NCBI RefSeq assembly: GCF_963678635.1
Contig: NC_087066.1
Location: 62,812,282 to 62,876,281 of the forward strand
Length of the DNA: 64,000 nucleotides
Direction: 5' to 3'
From: Symsagittifera roscoffensis
Taxonomy: Eukaryota > Xenacoelomorpha > Acoela > Convolutidae
The notes beneath the pieces were generated by a model that did not search any database, had not been told where the DNA came from, and saw nothing but the letters and a program-made list of their open reading frames with translations. Both the position numbers and the translations under genes were made by a program. Shown here one piece after another: positions 1-12,449 of the stretch. The number at the start of each line of letters is the position of its first letter. The first letter of the stretch is position 1.

Positions 1-2179
1 ATTTTTGCTTTTTTAACAACTTCACAAAAATTCGAAACTTTTGGTTTCTCTTTTGTTTTGTCGTCTTCAAATTCTGGGTTGACATTTAGATCAGATTTCA
101 GTTCTGAAACTGGCTTCTCGGTATCCTCATTGAGCTGCACGGTAAAATCCTTCCAACTATTTGAATCTGAATAACACTGGAGAGATTTTTGTAGCTTTCG
201 GAAAAGAAGATTTTGTGTGAAGAATAAACATTTTGCCGATATAATTTACGAAAGATAGAAAATAAATAAAAGAAGTATTTCTGAAGTATTCTCATCCAGT
301 TGATTGATTTCTTTTGCATATAACCAAAAACTGTCAATGCAAAAATTTGGAAATCTCTGAACAATGCAAATCTCATGAAATCATGTTCCGAACCTAATCA
401 AACAAATTTCTTAGCTTTGAAGATCTTTGAAAAAATGGAAGAGTTTAAAAACGTTCTCCTTGCTGAAGAGTTTAGACATATTTGGCTATCGGGTAGAGGA
501 TAAAAAATCTATGAGATATTATCATAAATTTTTTTTGATAAATTTGAAATTTTCTAGCGAACTCTATTTTGTACAATAAGAAAGTTTAGACAAAATAAGA
601 ATCAACGTCAAATTCAAAAAGAAAAAAAAAGTAAATTAGATTTTTTTTGACTCATTGTTCAGTAATTTGAAAAAATCCAAGAGTTTTCAATAGGCATTTT
701 CTTAATAAGGAGAGAAATGCAAAACAACAAGTAAATCTAACTGAAAAACTCAAAATTGGTGAGGGATTTCGAACATGGTTTGACAGGTTTCTTAAAGCAA
801 CAACCCACCAAATTAAAATCATTTTGATCTTTTTAACTGTAGATATTTTGTTTAAAAAAACTTGAAAAAATTGTTTTTATTGAAAATATCAAAAAGAATA
901 TATTTTGTTTTCTCAAAATTTTGGAACAGTTCAATTATCCCGCTTTCTTAAGTACCAAGTACAATTTTCCTAACTTTGGTACATGCTAAATGCTGTCAAA
1001 AAATAAACAAAAAAGCGTAATAAGAGGACTAAAAAAATTATGTTCGGGCGCGTGCAGGTTGATACCAAACAAATTGTGCTAGGAAAGCTGATTCTTGCTG
1101 AGATTGTTATTATTTCAATTACAAACTCCAAAAAATGAATTATCAGCTGACCACGAAGCATGTTTCATCAGATTTCATTTTATAAACGACTTGCTCGTCT
1201 TGTGAAGAGCCAATTTTAGTTAGTATTCTCCGCAACAGCATCGAAGGAAGGAATATGGCGCAAAACAACGGGAGCTAAGCAGTACTGTAGTGGACTTGAA
1301 CAAAATTGTGGAGAAGGAGGAGGAAGTTGGCAGAAAAAGAAAAAAAGCTGAGAGTTTGTCAACAGTTCTTGGATGATAAGATTGAAAAATCTCCAACAAG
1401 CTCGTTTCTGCCGGAAAAAAAATGTTTTTTTTTTCAATTATTGTTGAACAAAATGTAGACACCCGTTAAAATTATTCAACTGCGATCACCAAAAATTTTT
1501 GCTTTTTTTGATAAGTCGCATTAGTTGTCCTGTAAAATTGACTTGATAGCCATTCGAGAAAAACTAGAAAAATTGATATCGTGGAGCAACGCACCTAAAA
1601 ACGTGGGAACCAAAAAACAAAGAATCAAGTTGATAAAGAAAGCTACTATCCTTAACGCACTACTAAAAAAGTGTCCAATTGCAGTTTGATGTCCAAAAAC
1701 TGTCTTTTTCGAACCTTTGCTGAAAAATCATTCTGTAAATTGTCTCTTATCGCACATAGACAAGCAACGATACAAAAACCATCTGTCTTATCCGTGAGTT
1801 AAAAATGTATTTGCTGGGCAATAGTAACCTCGATGCTAAAATATTTCAAATTTCTACAAAGTTCATATAAAAATCATGTTAAGATCCGAAAAAATTTTGT
1901 GGATTTGCCATTGAACCTAGATTTTCGAAGATTTGAGGTTTACCTCTTGTCAAGGAATTAGTTGAACGCAATATATTCACATACAGTTTGGATACTCACG
2001 AAGGTTTATCTATTGAAGAGCTAGCTCAACAAGTTTTCGGATAGTTTTATAAATTGTCAATTTGCTAATAATCAACATTTATTCATTCATCAGAACGGTT
2101 CTAATGTTTCTTTATAAACTTTCGATGAACCAGAGCTGTGACATCTTCTTGAACAAATCAGATCAATAAAAAAAATGTC
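1..2179. other. AT-rich DNA, nothing recognised
   Basis: Both strands contain only short frames rich in Phe, Lys, Ile and Leu, typical of chance translation of AT-rich DNA. The overlapping minus-strand frames at 1216-1462 have no domain or splice context. Confidence 0.5.
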
Positions 2180-2199
2180 TTGAGACTTTTGGCTTGCGT

Positions 2200-2900
2200 T
2201 CATTATCTTTATTCCAAAAACGCGTACACACTACGAGAAACACTAGTTGCTAGTTTAGACGTCTTCGACACTTTGTTTACATTGAAGGGCAAAAGTTTCC
2301 CAGCAATAAGGCAACTGATGGTTTTAAGTCGTTTTCGTTTTTTTTTTCACAGAACAATTGAAGGCAACCCAAACCAAAGTTTGAATTGGAAATTCTACTT
2401 TTTTCTCCATTTCACTCTTTTCAAGTTTACAAGTTGGATCTTTCTTGTCTGAAAAAGATCCCGACTTTATAATGATTTTCTCTGCCTGTAGCTTAGTTCT
2501 TTTTTCAGGAAAGAAAACAAGCTCCAAATGCGGACAAAATTTCAGGTAATCGAATACAATGTTCATGATTGAGTCAAACAAATCTATGGTTTACTCACCG
2601 ATAGGACTTTAACTAAAAATTAGAGATTTTTGAATGTGAAGACGACAGTTTTAAAGATGAAAGTCTTCCTAGGTTAGTATAACAAACAGGATGTTTCTAA
2701 TTTATATTTTCTGACTGATAGAAAACAAGGTTCAACTGAGGACCGAATTTCAAGAGCACTCTCAATGCTTGTGTCCAAAGCTCTCTGATAAACTGATTGA
2801 CAAAATTTTCAATTTCAATAAAAAAGACAAATGTGTTGAAGCTGGAGAGGAGAATGAGATGTCTACAAATTTGAAAAGCAAACCATTTTTTTTTCAAGTT
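2200..2900. repeat. degenerate copies related to the 214-bp tandem repeat
   Basis: Plus-strand TTCTTGTCTGAAA followed by a GATCCCGACTTTATAATGAT-like stretch (from about 2441) and the GAAAACAAGG region (from about 2705) resemble parts of the tandem unit at 3075-3890. On the minus strand two local frames share LKFCPHLELVFF-like and LKFGPQLNLVFY-like strings. Either these are old diverged repeat units, or the repeat derives from a once-coding sequence on the minus strand. I cannot name any protein family. Confidence 0.35.
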
Positions 2901-3074
2901 TAGACATGTACAATTTCTCCAAATGATGAAAGTTCTGAATTCATTGCTGAAAGCCTATAAAGCAAGTGAAATAAGCCATCTTTGAGAAGAAATGACTGGT
3001 GAACCTGTGTTCAATCAAATTGATATTCGCAACTCGTTAAAAGTCTTCGAGACAATAGTATAATTGGAATTAAC

Positions 3075-3890
3075 TCAAGCCAATTATATAGTTTTTTTCA
3101 ATGTTTCAGGAGATGTCAAGCTTGGTTCAATTTTCTTGTCTGAAAGAGGCCTCGATTCCATAATAATTGTTTTTGCTTGAAGCAAAAATTTTCGAGAACT
3201 TAGTTATGTCCTTCTATCAAAAATCAAAGCCGGTGTGTAAGATTGAGAGAACAGTTAGCATGCCTTAATTCAATTTGGAAACAGTTTTGGAAGCCAATTA
3301 TATATATTTTTTCAATGTTTCAGGAGATGTCAACCTTGGTTCAATTTTCTTTTCTGAAAGAGGCCTCGATTCCATAATAGTTGTTTTTGCTTGAAGCAAA
3401 AATTTTCGAGAACTTAGTTATGTCCTTCTATCAAAAATCAAAGCCGGTGTGTAAGATTGAGAGAACAGTTAGCATGCCTTAATTCAATTTGGAAACAGTT
3501 TTGGAAGCCAATTATATATATTTTTTCAATGTTTCAGGAGATGTCAACCTTGGTTCAATTTTCTTGTCTGAAAGAGGCCTCGATTCCATAATAGTTGTTT
3601 TTGCTTGAAGCAAAAATTTTCGAGAACTTAGTTATGTCCTTCTATCAAAAATCAAAGCCGGTGTGTAAGATTGAGAGAGCAGTTAGCATGCCTTAATTCA
3701 ATTTGGAAACAGTTTTGGAAGCCAATTATATATTTTTTTTCAATGTTTCAGGAGATGTCAACCTTGGTTCAATTTTCTTGTCTGAAAGAGGCCTCGATTC
3801 CATAATAGTTGTTTTTGCTTGAAGCAAAAATTTTCGAGAACTTAGTTATGTCCTTCTATCAAAAATCAAAGCCGGTGTGTAAGATTGAGA
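3075..3890. repeat. tandem array, four copies of a 214-bp unit
   Basis: The string TTTCAGGAGATGTCAA recurs with its CAGG at 3107, 3321, 3535 and 3749, an exact 214-bp period. Copies are nearly identical (a few substitutions and T-run length changes), so the array is young. Each unit carries a T-rich tract ending in CAG (acceptor-like) and the palindrome TTGCTTGAAGCAA. The last copy breaks off at about 3890 into unique sequence. A fragment of the unit (ACAGTTAGCATGCCTTAATT) recurs at 5714-5733. Confidence 0.9.
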
Positions 3891-6800
3891 GCTTCTACAA
3901 AACCGACAAGCAAACTGCCATCACCTTGAAACGGTGTTTGAAGCTAAGGGTTGATACGATCACCTCTGCTACTGTCAGGGATCTCATCCATTTTTGCCAT
4001 AGGAAGATATTCAAAGAAAATCATTAAAAAATAAATGGATGAGATGAGGCCAGAATATACAATAGAAAAGGCTACAACAATCAATATATGAGGAGATTTG
4101 ATTGGTTTAGAAAAATTTCCCTCAGAAAACCACTATCTACTGATTCCTTACTTAAACAAATAAAGAAAGAATCCTTTTTTGGCTCTGTCCATTGTGATTT
4201 GATAGTTTCTGACAAGTTGAAAACCAATTTTTCATACAATGTTTGAACTGTTTGACTTTTGCCGAAAGGATATTGCAGAGTACATATTAGTTGTGCCAAA
4301 AAAATGTGTTGCTGAAAAATCCGAAATAAATATTAATTTCTAGCTTTCAATCAGAAAATGCAACAATCATAACTTCAATTTTCATCTATCTGGAAATTGG
4401 ACTTCAGTGTAAAGTGTAAAACACGATTTCGGTGGGATCAGTAGTCAATTCGGAATAGTTTCAACGCATTTGTTCGCCTGCTGTCGGTTGTCGACGAGAA
4501 GGAGATGAGAAACCACACAATGGAGTTTTTGCTGAGACGATGAAGAATCCAGCTAGTACAATTGTACGGTTATCATATCATGGACAGCTTTAGACAAACT
4601 TTATAGCTTGGTGATGAGAAGACGCAAAGCAAAAAATGAAAAGTTTTTAAAGCGATTGAATTTTCTCATTGTTAGGTGTATACACAAAACAAAATTTTTG
4701 AAGTCGATCATTGAACAAGGGAACCAAATACTCTAGGATTTTTCATTCTACAAAATATCAAACTGTTGGAATGAACCTACAGCCTTTATCATCCGTTTTG
4801 CGATGAAAAAAATTCGAGGAGGTGGAAACGGACTCCTTGTACCTAGCATTAGCAAAAAAACCTAGTTGATTAGATTTTGCCTGAGAAAAAACTCATCGGT
4901 TACAAACTCGTTAAGAAACGCAGATATAAATTAATAGCTAATGCAACCACTAATTGTTCCCCGTATGCATGCTGCGCTGCTCAAAAAATTTTTTGATAAA
5001 CATGAATCAGGAACTTTCAGCAAAGAGCTCCCATGTAATGAAATGTTGTGACTTTGTCTCAACACCTATTGCTCTTCATAGAGTAAGACTGAACAACTCA
5101 AGTTTAGTAGAGAGGAGCTAAGAACAGAATTACTTAAGTTATTGGTGATAGGCCATGTCCAAATACAGAAGAACTCTTGATGAACCAAAACTCTTGAAGC
5201 AGTTGAACGGTGGGTTGAACTGCTAAATAAAAGTTGAGTCTACACGTTAAGAGTATGCACAAAAGTCGTTATTTTTCATTAGACTGCTACACTTACATAC
5301 TTTCTCAGGACTTGAATCCTAGTGGATAACACAAAACGTCTAGCAATCGTGAGAACTTGGTCAATAGCACTACCATGAGATATTTTCAGGTAAAAACTAA
5401 AAATAGCCTAGTTTTAGCTAATTTCTGTTGGGAATGTTTTTGTGGCCAGATATTTAGATTAGAAAAACATATTTCTCACCAGAAACAAAGAATTTGCTTG
5501 TTACGGGACTGCAAAAACTGCTTAACAACTTCATACTGCTTTTATCGAATCAAACCAGACTGCTCCTATCAAGGCAAATCCCTGAATGTTTGAACTGTCC
5601 TTGAACTGGTCTCGAATAATTTTTGTTTAATGAAAACTTTATAAACTATGAATTTAGGCTGATAAAATCAAATCTTGAATAAGAAAAATTGAGAAGCATT
5701 TAGAAAAACCAAGAACAGTTAGCATGCCTTAATTCAATTTGGTAAAAATTTTGAAAGAACTCACGAAGATAAAGGAATCAATCCTTTGAAAAACTTTTTT
5801 TTGAAAAATCGTCTGAACAAAAAAACACCACGAGCATATATATTCCTCTTACTCTTTAAAAATTGATGGTTTGACCGGATTGTTGCTCTGGAAATTTTAT
5901 GGAAAACCAGGTTTTTTCGATTGGCCGATACCATGGGGAAAAAAATTGAATTTGCATTTGGGCTTTGCCTGAGACTCACAAATCAGATTTATCATTAGAT
6001 TCAAAAGAGATTGTATCTTTTGGCATGCATTCGTTGAAATACAAATTATAACGCTTGAGAAAGAGATTAAGAAGCAGTTGGTTGACCTTCAACTATTAAG
6101 CATGAACTTGATATGAAATTTGAATTTCTTTTGAAGACCTTTCAATATTAAAAAAATATGTTTGTTTTAAATCTTTGGCTATATTCTTTCAAAAAAATTA
6201 ATCAAGACGCTATAAAGCCAATTGTGAATGACACAATTAGTTATTTGTGAGCAGCAATGAGGGGTGTCAGTGAGTAAAAATGGAGTTCAGGGGATAAAAT
6301 AGGTGATTTTTTAAACCAAGTTGTACAGCTAAGAGCCCTAACTGAGGAACATTAAAAACGGATTGACTTTTTGAAAAAAAAAGCAAAAGACGTTACTCAG
6401 GAAACACTGCAATTTTTTGCTAGTTTTTTTTGGATTAATACTGAATCACAAGAAAATAAAAACATGCCGCGTACTACCAGCAGACACTCATGGCACCTAT
6501 CCGAGTGTGACTTGCAAATTCAGATTTTTTTTGGGACAAGGATATAGTATTTCACACGAGAAGAGTTCTGCGAAAGACATATAAACCAACAATGAAAACC
6601 AGTATATATATTTGAACAAATTCCTCTAGCGGAAGCCAAAACAAAAGCAGAGGCGGTAAAACGTGGTACGATCACCGTTACCAATAACTGCGTGGCTTTC
6701 GTGCCTATCATTGACACTAACAATTAACGAAATTTAGTTAAGGTAAATTATTTAACTTATCCCGATAAACTTTAAAACAACAGCCATAAAACGCAGCTTC

Positions 6801-7521
6801 AATAATAGCGTCAATGCAGCGGGCAGTTCTGCTTCGAGTGAGAAAATATCCCTGGATCAGAAACGTCCAAACAAAAAACAATAAAATAGATGACCTCAGG
6901 AAAACTAAATTGAAACCATGAAAAAAATTTTTTTTGTCTTTGTAACCGCAAACAGTTAATGAAAAAAGAACCCGAACTGCCTAACGCGAGGAAAAAAGTC
7001 TTTAATTACACTTTCCGATTGTTTTTTCCTAAGACTAGAAAAAAAATCTGCATGTTTTGGTTCTAGTTTGCGACGCGAATAACGTTTTTTTTTATTTGTA
7101 AGCAGCGGTTTTCTCAATTTTTCTGTGACTACGCAGGGCGTTCTGGCTTGCTGTTATACGCAGCTTTAGAGACAAGAGAGGAGTTCTGAAAAACGCTTAT
7201 ACGACACATTCTTGTGATTACACAAGGAAAAATTGCTTCGTATAAATGCAGCAAACAAAAACGTTAGACTTAAATAATTTTTTTGGGACAATAGAGGCCG
7301 GAGAGAATTAAAAATTGCAAAAACTTTCGATCAAAAGATTGAGAACAAAAAAAATATATTTTATCACAAAAAATACAGACGCAAGCCGGAAAACGATTTC
7401 AATTGATTTACAAGTATGTTAACACGGAGAATATAATCACAGATGCAGACTTATTCAACAATTAATTTGAAATTTAGCCAAAGAGTTAGGAAACAATTTC
7501 TGTAAACCGCACATCATGCAG
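3891..7521. other. AT-rich DNA, no gene recognised
   Basis: Apart from the tandem-repeat fragment near 5714, I see no recognisable feature. The plus-strand frame at 5357-5593 is Cys-rich (CWECFCGQIF) but its spacing does not fit a standard zinc finger. The 6520-6723 minus-strand frame is equally unsupported. Confidence 0.4.
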
Positions 7522-8985
7522 AACACCACAGAAGATATAAAAAAATCAATGTTTTTGAGACCAGTGACAACCTATGAAATTAAACAAATCTTGAAAAACA
7601 AGATAAAAAATCAGCCTTGGTTGCCACAACATCTAGGCTTGCCTCTCGATAAGAGAACTAATAGCAACCTGTCATAACTACTTACTCTTTTATTTCAAAA
7701 TACTCTGACAAAAACAATTTTCCGAGCTCAATAAAAACTGCAAAAGTGATAACTATATATAAAAAAGGGAATTAACTCAAACCTTCCAGTTTTAGACTGA
7801 CCTAACTTTTACCTGTCTTTGGAAAAAAACTAGTATGATTAATTTAAAAAATAATTTTGGATTTTGTTAATCAACAAAACATACTACATCGATCTCAGTT
7901 CAGACTCAATTAAAAAGAATTTCCATTTGATTGGAAAAACCAAACTATTAAAACTCAGTGTATTTTTCTTGATGCAAGAAAAACGCTTGATACTGTTGAT
8001 CACTAGCTTCTTTTAAGCAAATGTTATGATTACGGTACTAGGGGATCAGCATATAATAGTTTCAACTTTATCGGATCGAGAACAGTTTGTAAGCATTAAC
8101 AGAATCAAATCGCAAAGTCAAAAAACCAAATGCGAAGTCCGGCAGGGCTCAAATCTAGGACCTCGACTTTTCAATCCGTTTATTTATGATATACTAAAAT
8201 TCAATGCAAACACTAATGCGTAGCTCTATACCGATGATTTAGCCATTAAAACTCTGTCTGAAAAATTAATACTATTTGAAAACCTTGAAAATGCATTGAC
8301 AAAAGCATAAGAATGATTGGACAAAAGCAAACTGACTTTAAACTCAGATAAAAAATTAGTAGGGTCACTGAACAAAATAAAAAAACACTCAATTAAAAAG
8401 AACAGAAAGAAGTAGAGCAAAAGACCGTTTTCAAATATCTGGAATTATCCCTCGATAAAAGTCTGGATTTCAAAGATCACATTGAAGTTGTTGATACTAA
8501 GCTTGATACGTTCTGTGGTATCCCTTATCAGCTGCGTAAGATTTTAAATGAACAGTTACTGAACCAGTTTTACCAAACAAGCGTTAAACCTGCTGTTCAA
8601 ATTGGCGTCTCAATGTACGGGTAGACTTCCAAATCAAACCTTGACGAGACCGATCTCAAAATCAACAAAATTACTTAGAGTGCTATATTTCCCAAAAAAA
8701 ATCGAATCAGCTCATTTATTGCGGGAGAAAATGAAAATATAAATTGTACAAGAGCTTCAATTATACGATTTTTTAAATTTTCTCTGTGAAATCATTCGCG
8801 ATGAATGTGAATCTATGACTTTCAGCAAGTAATCACTTCCGCCAAACTCTTCAAGTTTCATCATAATCATAGAGGAGTGAAAAAATTAGTGATCAAACCT
8901 AAAAAACACCATAAGTTTTCAACTGTTACCAGAACTCGAAAACTCTACAACTGTCTCACAAACATTTTTCCAATTTTTTAAAATT
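7522..8985 (+). pseudogene. dead LINE (non-LTR retrotransposon) reverse transcriptase
   Basis: Reading across frameshifts and stops gives an ordered series of non-LTR reverse transcriptase motifs. SMFLRPVTTYEIKQIL at 7549; TIYKKGN and LLPVFGK near 7760-7830; LDFVNQQNILHRSQF near 7860; IFLDARKTLDTVDH near 7962; VRQGSNLGPRLFNPFIYDI near 8136; and the catalytic LYTDD at 8224-8238 (YxDD family with Thr for Ala). The thumb-like FKYLELSLDKSLDFKDHI follows near 8430, then LREKMKI and a HKFSTVTRTRKLYN-type C-terminal tail near 8920. An A-rich end follows at about 9060. No endonuclease domain was found upstream, consistent with 5' truncation. At least four frame changes and several stops show it is inactive. 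The family looks CR1/L2/Jockey-like but is not resolved. Confidence 0.9.
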
Positions 8986-9404
8986 GATTTGCAAAACGGC
9001 ACGGAGCAAATTTAACAGTTTCTCCAGAAATTTTTAGAGAGCGCAATGATAGGAAATAAAGAAAAATAAATTAAAATATATTTAAAGAAATTAATAAATA
9101 ACTTCTAATTTTTCCCATAGTTCTCGGTTTTCTCTTGTGCCTATTTCTCACCAAATTTTTGATTATTAGTTTTTCATATTTTTTCATATTACACCATCAT
9201 TCCAATTAAAACTTGTTTTTTTGTGCGCTCAGAGACGTCTGAAAACAGGCAAAATTTGTCTAATGACAATTTGCTAGTGTGGGTTTTTTCAAAATGTCAT
9301 TTATATACTCTATAATGATCAACCTGAACCTGTACTGGAAACAATTTATTATGATTATTTTTAAGGTTGATTTTCTTGAGCGGTTTTAAAACATAAATTA
9401 AAAA

Positions 9405-10135
9405 TCGAATCCTGACTTGAGCTTTTATCGCATGGGAAATAATTATGTAATGAAACTCAATCGCTAATTCAGAAAAGATTTAATCCTTCTCGAAAAAACT
9501 CACACAACTAATTGTCAGATTTACTAAGCTTATATCGACATTACATGGAAATTATGAAAACTTTACTTTTTGAAGCTCCAATAGAATTTGAGATATGAAA
9601 TATTTACCTCGGTTAACTATAATTAAAGCTCTAGTATAAAAGAAAAACAAATTCATTGTCAAAATTCTAAACAATTTAGGGAAAGTTTTTGAAAATTTTC
9701 ACACAAAAAACTTACAATCTTGATAGAGAAAAGTTCTAAACGATTTCATACACTACATATGGATACTAAGATTTCAAAAATCTCAGGATTTTCATCTTAA
9801 TATAACGAGACTGCTCGTATCAGAGTGAAGCCATGAAAGTTCTGGCTGCCTTGAAAGTATTACATATATACCATTATATCACAAATATACCAATTATATA
9901 TTCCCCACTTTCAACCATTGACTGCTCCAGCCTCTCTAAATTGTGAACTCAAAAAAATTATGAAACATAATACCTCAAATTGCACTAAACAATTTAAAAA
10001 TAAATGGAATTAATTCAAAACACTATTGTAAATTATTAATCACATTAATGAAAATCCTAATAAATTGTCTTCAAACAATCATACACACAAAAAATAAGTT
10101 CATTAATTTATGATTGATATAGGTTTGAGAAGGCA
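9405..10135 (+). repeat. left arm of a 3.9-kb inverted repeat
   Basis: The reverse complement of this arm matches 12450-13285 along its length, with substitutions and indels. Shared landmarks include GCGATTGAG, GATATAAGCTTA, ATACTAGAGCTTTAATTA, the hairpin tail at 9804-9850, the AGGCTGGAGCAGTCAATGGT block, and ATCATAAATTAAT near the inner end. The left arm carries an extra AT-rich stretch next to the tail. Confidence 0.8.
9804..9850 (-). repeat. family A tail in left inverted-repeat arm
   Basis: The inverse of the conserved tail: ACGAGACTGCTCGTATCAGAG, a degraded hairpin, and TTCTGGCTGCC. Paired with 12845-12891 in the opposite arm. Confidence 0.6.
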
Positions 10136-10156
10136 TCCGAAGTCCGAGGGATGCCT
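10131..10156. repeat. hairpin with 8-bp stem at inner end of left arm
   Basis: AGGCATCC pairs with GGATGCCT across a 10-nt loop. It lies where similarity between the two arms stops, so it may mark an element end. Confidence 0.5.
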
Positions 10157-10706
10157 CAGAAAGCAGAACAGCTTAAAGTAAATCTCAAGTCTTATAATTA
10201 AAACACTAGCTTTTTTGAAACTACTAGAGTTTTTTAAAGCAGTTCTTGATTGGCGTTTTGAACCAGATCTTCCATGATTTGGAAATTTCAGCTTGAGCTA
10301 CTGAATGTTCCTTCTGATATTACCCACTTTTTATAGATTGCATATGAAAACCAGTTTCTGATTTTCTCAAGAATTTTCCATACGAAAATCTTTTTGCTGA
10401 TTTTGTGAACTAAAATTTTGTAATCAAAATACCGTTATTTTCCTGCAAGTGCTTTCATGCTGTTAGAGATCTAGTTTTGTGGGTGATAAGGAAGGGTCGG
10501 ACGCCAGAGAATTTTTTTTCATATGTCTGCGTAAGCGTCCTCCACTCTGTCGACAGCTCCCCAATCCTTTGTTGTTTCATTTGAAAAAGTTCATTTAATC
10601 TGAATTATTGTTAGATTTACCAGAATGAAAGTTTTAACAGAAGAAAGTTTTTCATATTGCAAATGTTGCAATTTTTTTTTTCAATTGTACAATATTTCTT
10701 CAGTTC

Positions 10707-11078
10707 CAGGGGCGGATTTAAGGGAGGGGGGCGGGGGGCGGACGCCTTTTTTTCAGGGATTCGACCCCCTGCCGACCCAAAGGTTCCCCCCTTTGGTTCT
10801 TTTTAAGAAATCCATATTTGGTGACAGACCCTAAAATTTTTCTAAAGGCGCCTTGGGCGCCAATATATACTAAGTTTGAGGGGGAGCTCGCGCCAAAAAA
10901 ATGCGATTTTTTATGTCAAAATTTTCCAAAAAGTGCCCAAAAACGGCTTTTTTGACCTGTTTTTCAAAAAATTTCCTGCGGCGCAGAAAATTTGGCCAAA
11001 ACAGCATCTTTTTAGTGCTTTAGGAGAGCTTTGAAAATCAATTCGGTCGACCTAAAGAAAATCCTAGATCCGCCCCTG
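10707..11078. mobile_element. hAT-type MITE, copy 1
   Basis: A 372-bp element starting CAGGGGCGGATTTAAGG and ending with the inverse of CAGGGGCGGATCTAGG. The imperfect terminal inverted repeats begin with the CAGGGGCGG sequence common in hAT superfamily elements. It is flanked by an 8-bp target-site duplication with one mismatch (TTCAGTTC at 10699-10706, TACAGTTC at 11079-11086), the hAT duplication length. The interior is G- and C-rich relative to its surroundings and has no transposase frame. It sits inside the loop of the 3.9-kb inverted repeat. Confidence 0.85.
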
Positions 11079-11571
11079 TACAGTTCCAAATTAATTTTGA
11101 AATTGCCTTGTTGGTTGCTTCTGCAGACAAAGATACTTTGGAATAACCAAATAAAATAATTTCGGATTATTGTTTTGAACCAATGGTTGCTCACGGTGCA
11201 AAAATTGCAGAAAAAAAATTGCAAATAACAAAATTGTAGAAATTTTTTGAACATGCGGCTCGTCTTGAAAAAAATTACAAATTCGAAAAAACAATCGGTT
11301 GTGCTTGATTTAAGTTTCGACTTTCTCGACCTATGTTTCGACTCTCAAAATCTGGTGTTTCAGTTAAAAATTGCTTCTGATCCGCGGAGTTTCATTCGCA
11401 AGACTGCACATGCTTGACTTCCAAAATCGAAACCTAGAGCGATCAACTCGACTCGGGTTGATGGCTTTTGGGATACCAAGAAGTGAAACCTCGTGTAGTC
11501 CAATGGACCTACCAAATCCAAATAATCCCTTCATAACAGCCTGTGTAGCACCTACTCGCGTGGAGTAGTTC

Positions 11572-11826
11572 TTATTTGTGGAGTCCGTGGTAATCGGATC
11601 TAACCGGTGGGCTTGAAGACTTGGTTTGAGCTTTTGATTGTTGGGCTGGTATCTGTACTTCTTTTTTCCGACACTCTTTCCGACGCGGTATCCGCAAAGT
11701 GTTATTCTCGCAAAGAGGAGCAAAAAAACAGTGTGGTAATAGTGAAAAGAACTTCAAAAGATATTGATATGTAGTTCCTTCTCCGCTCAAATGCTTTATG
11801 AAGTTCATCCACTTTTGTTCATAAAA
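11572..11826 (-). CDS. candidate terminal exon, unknown protein
   Basis: A strong acceptor (TTTGATTATTTTTTTTCAG) at 11827 on the minus strand is followed by 84 open codons ending at a TAA (11574-11572): it begins FYEQKWMNFIKHLSG and ends SPPVRSDYHGLHK. G+C rises here above the surrounding DNA, as it does over the unc5 exons. A second frame is open over 11364-11723 (119 codons, Lys/Arg-rich), so which frame codes, if either, is unclear. I do not recognise the protein. It lies in the loop of the 3.9-kb inverted repeat, so it may be transposon-derived. No upstream exon was found. Confidence 0.25.
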   Translation of the reverse strand, partial: FYEQKWMNFIKHLSGEGTTYQYLLKFFSLLPHCFFAPLCENNTLRIPRRKECRKKEVQIPAQQSKAQTKSSSPPVRSDYHGLHK

Positions 11827-12449
11827 CTGAAAAAAAATAATCAAAAAGGTTTAATAATTTAGCGGTTTGTTTTCACTGCCTTGCATGTTTCAAATTGGAG
11901 TCATTGATAAAAAAAAAACTTGAGTTAACGACGTTTTGACTGTTTTTATTCACTTATTTTACAAGCTTTAAAATCTTTTTTGTTGGTTTTTTAATAAACA
12001 ATTAAACTAAGAAGGTTTCTGAGGTATCAATTAGAAAAAGTCAAAAAAAAGTCAGAATTACAAATACGGAACTAAGTTTCTGAACCGAGAGCAAATTGCT
12101 CATAATCGAGTATTTTGTCATTATATATTCAGTATCTTTAGAATTACAAAATAATTGATTATAATCCGTTAAAAATGGACCATAATCTTAACCATTATCT
12201 GTCAATATAATCCACTTTACTCAATTATAATTTATTAGAACGGATTTTTTGAAATTATTTTGATGAATTTTACTTGTATTTTCTTTTAGATTAATTTAGG
12301 TCTACCCTGAAAACAATTTTACTTTTAGATGAATATTAAACCTATCCTGAAACAATTAAGTTTCATTTTTTAAAAACTATACGGATTTTATCAATAATCT
12401 TTCAAAGAGCAGTTTGGACCATTTTTATCATAAGTTTCTTGACAATTAT

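Noticed and set aside
3075-3890. CRISPR-like array
   Set aside because: The units are contiguous 214-bp near-identical repeats with no short repeat/unique spacer pattern, in eukaryotic DNA.
5357-5593. Cys-rich frame resembling a zinc finger
   Set aside because: The spacing (CWEC, then only ten residues to HISH) does not fit a C2H2 or BED finger, and there is no splice or conservation support.
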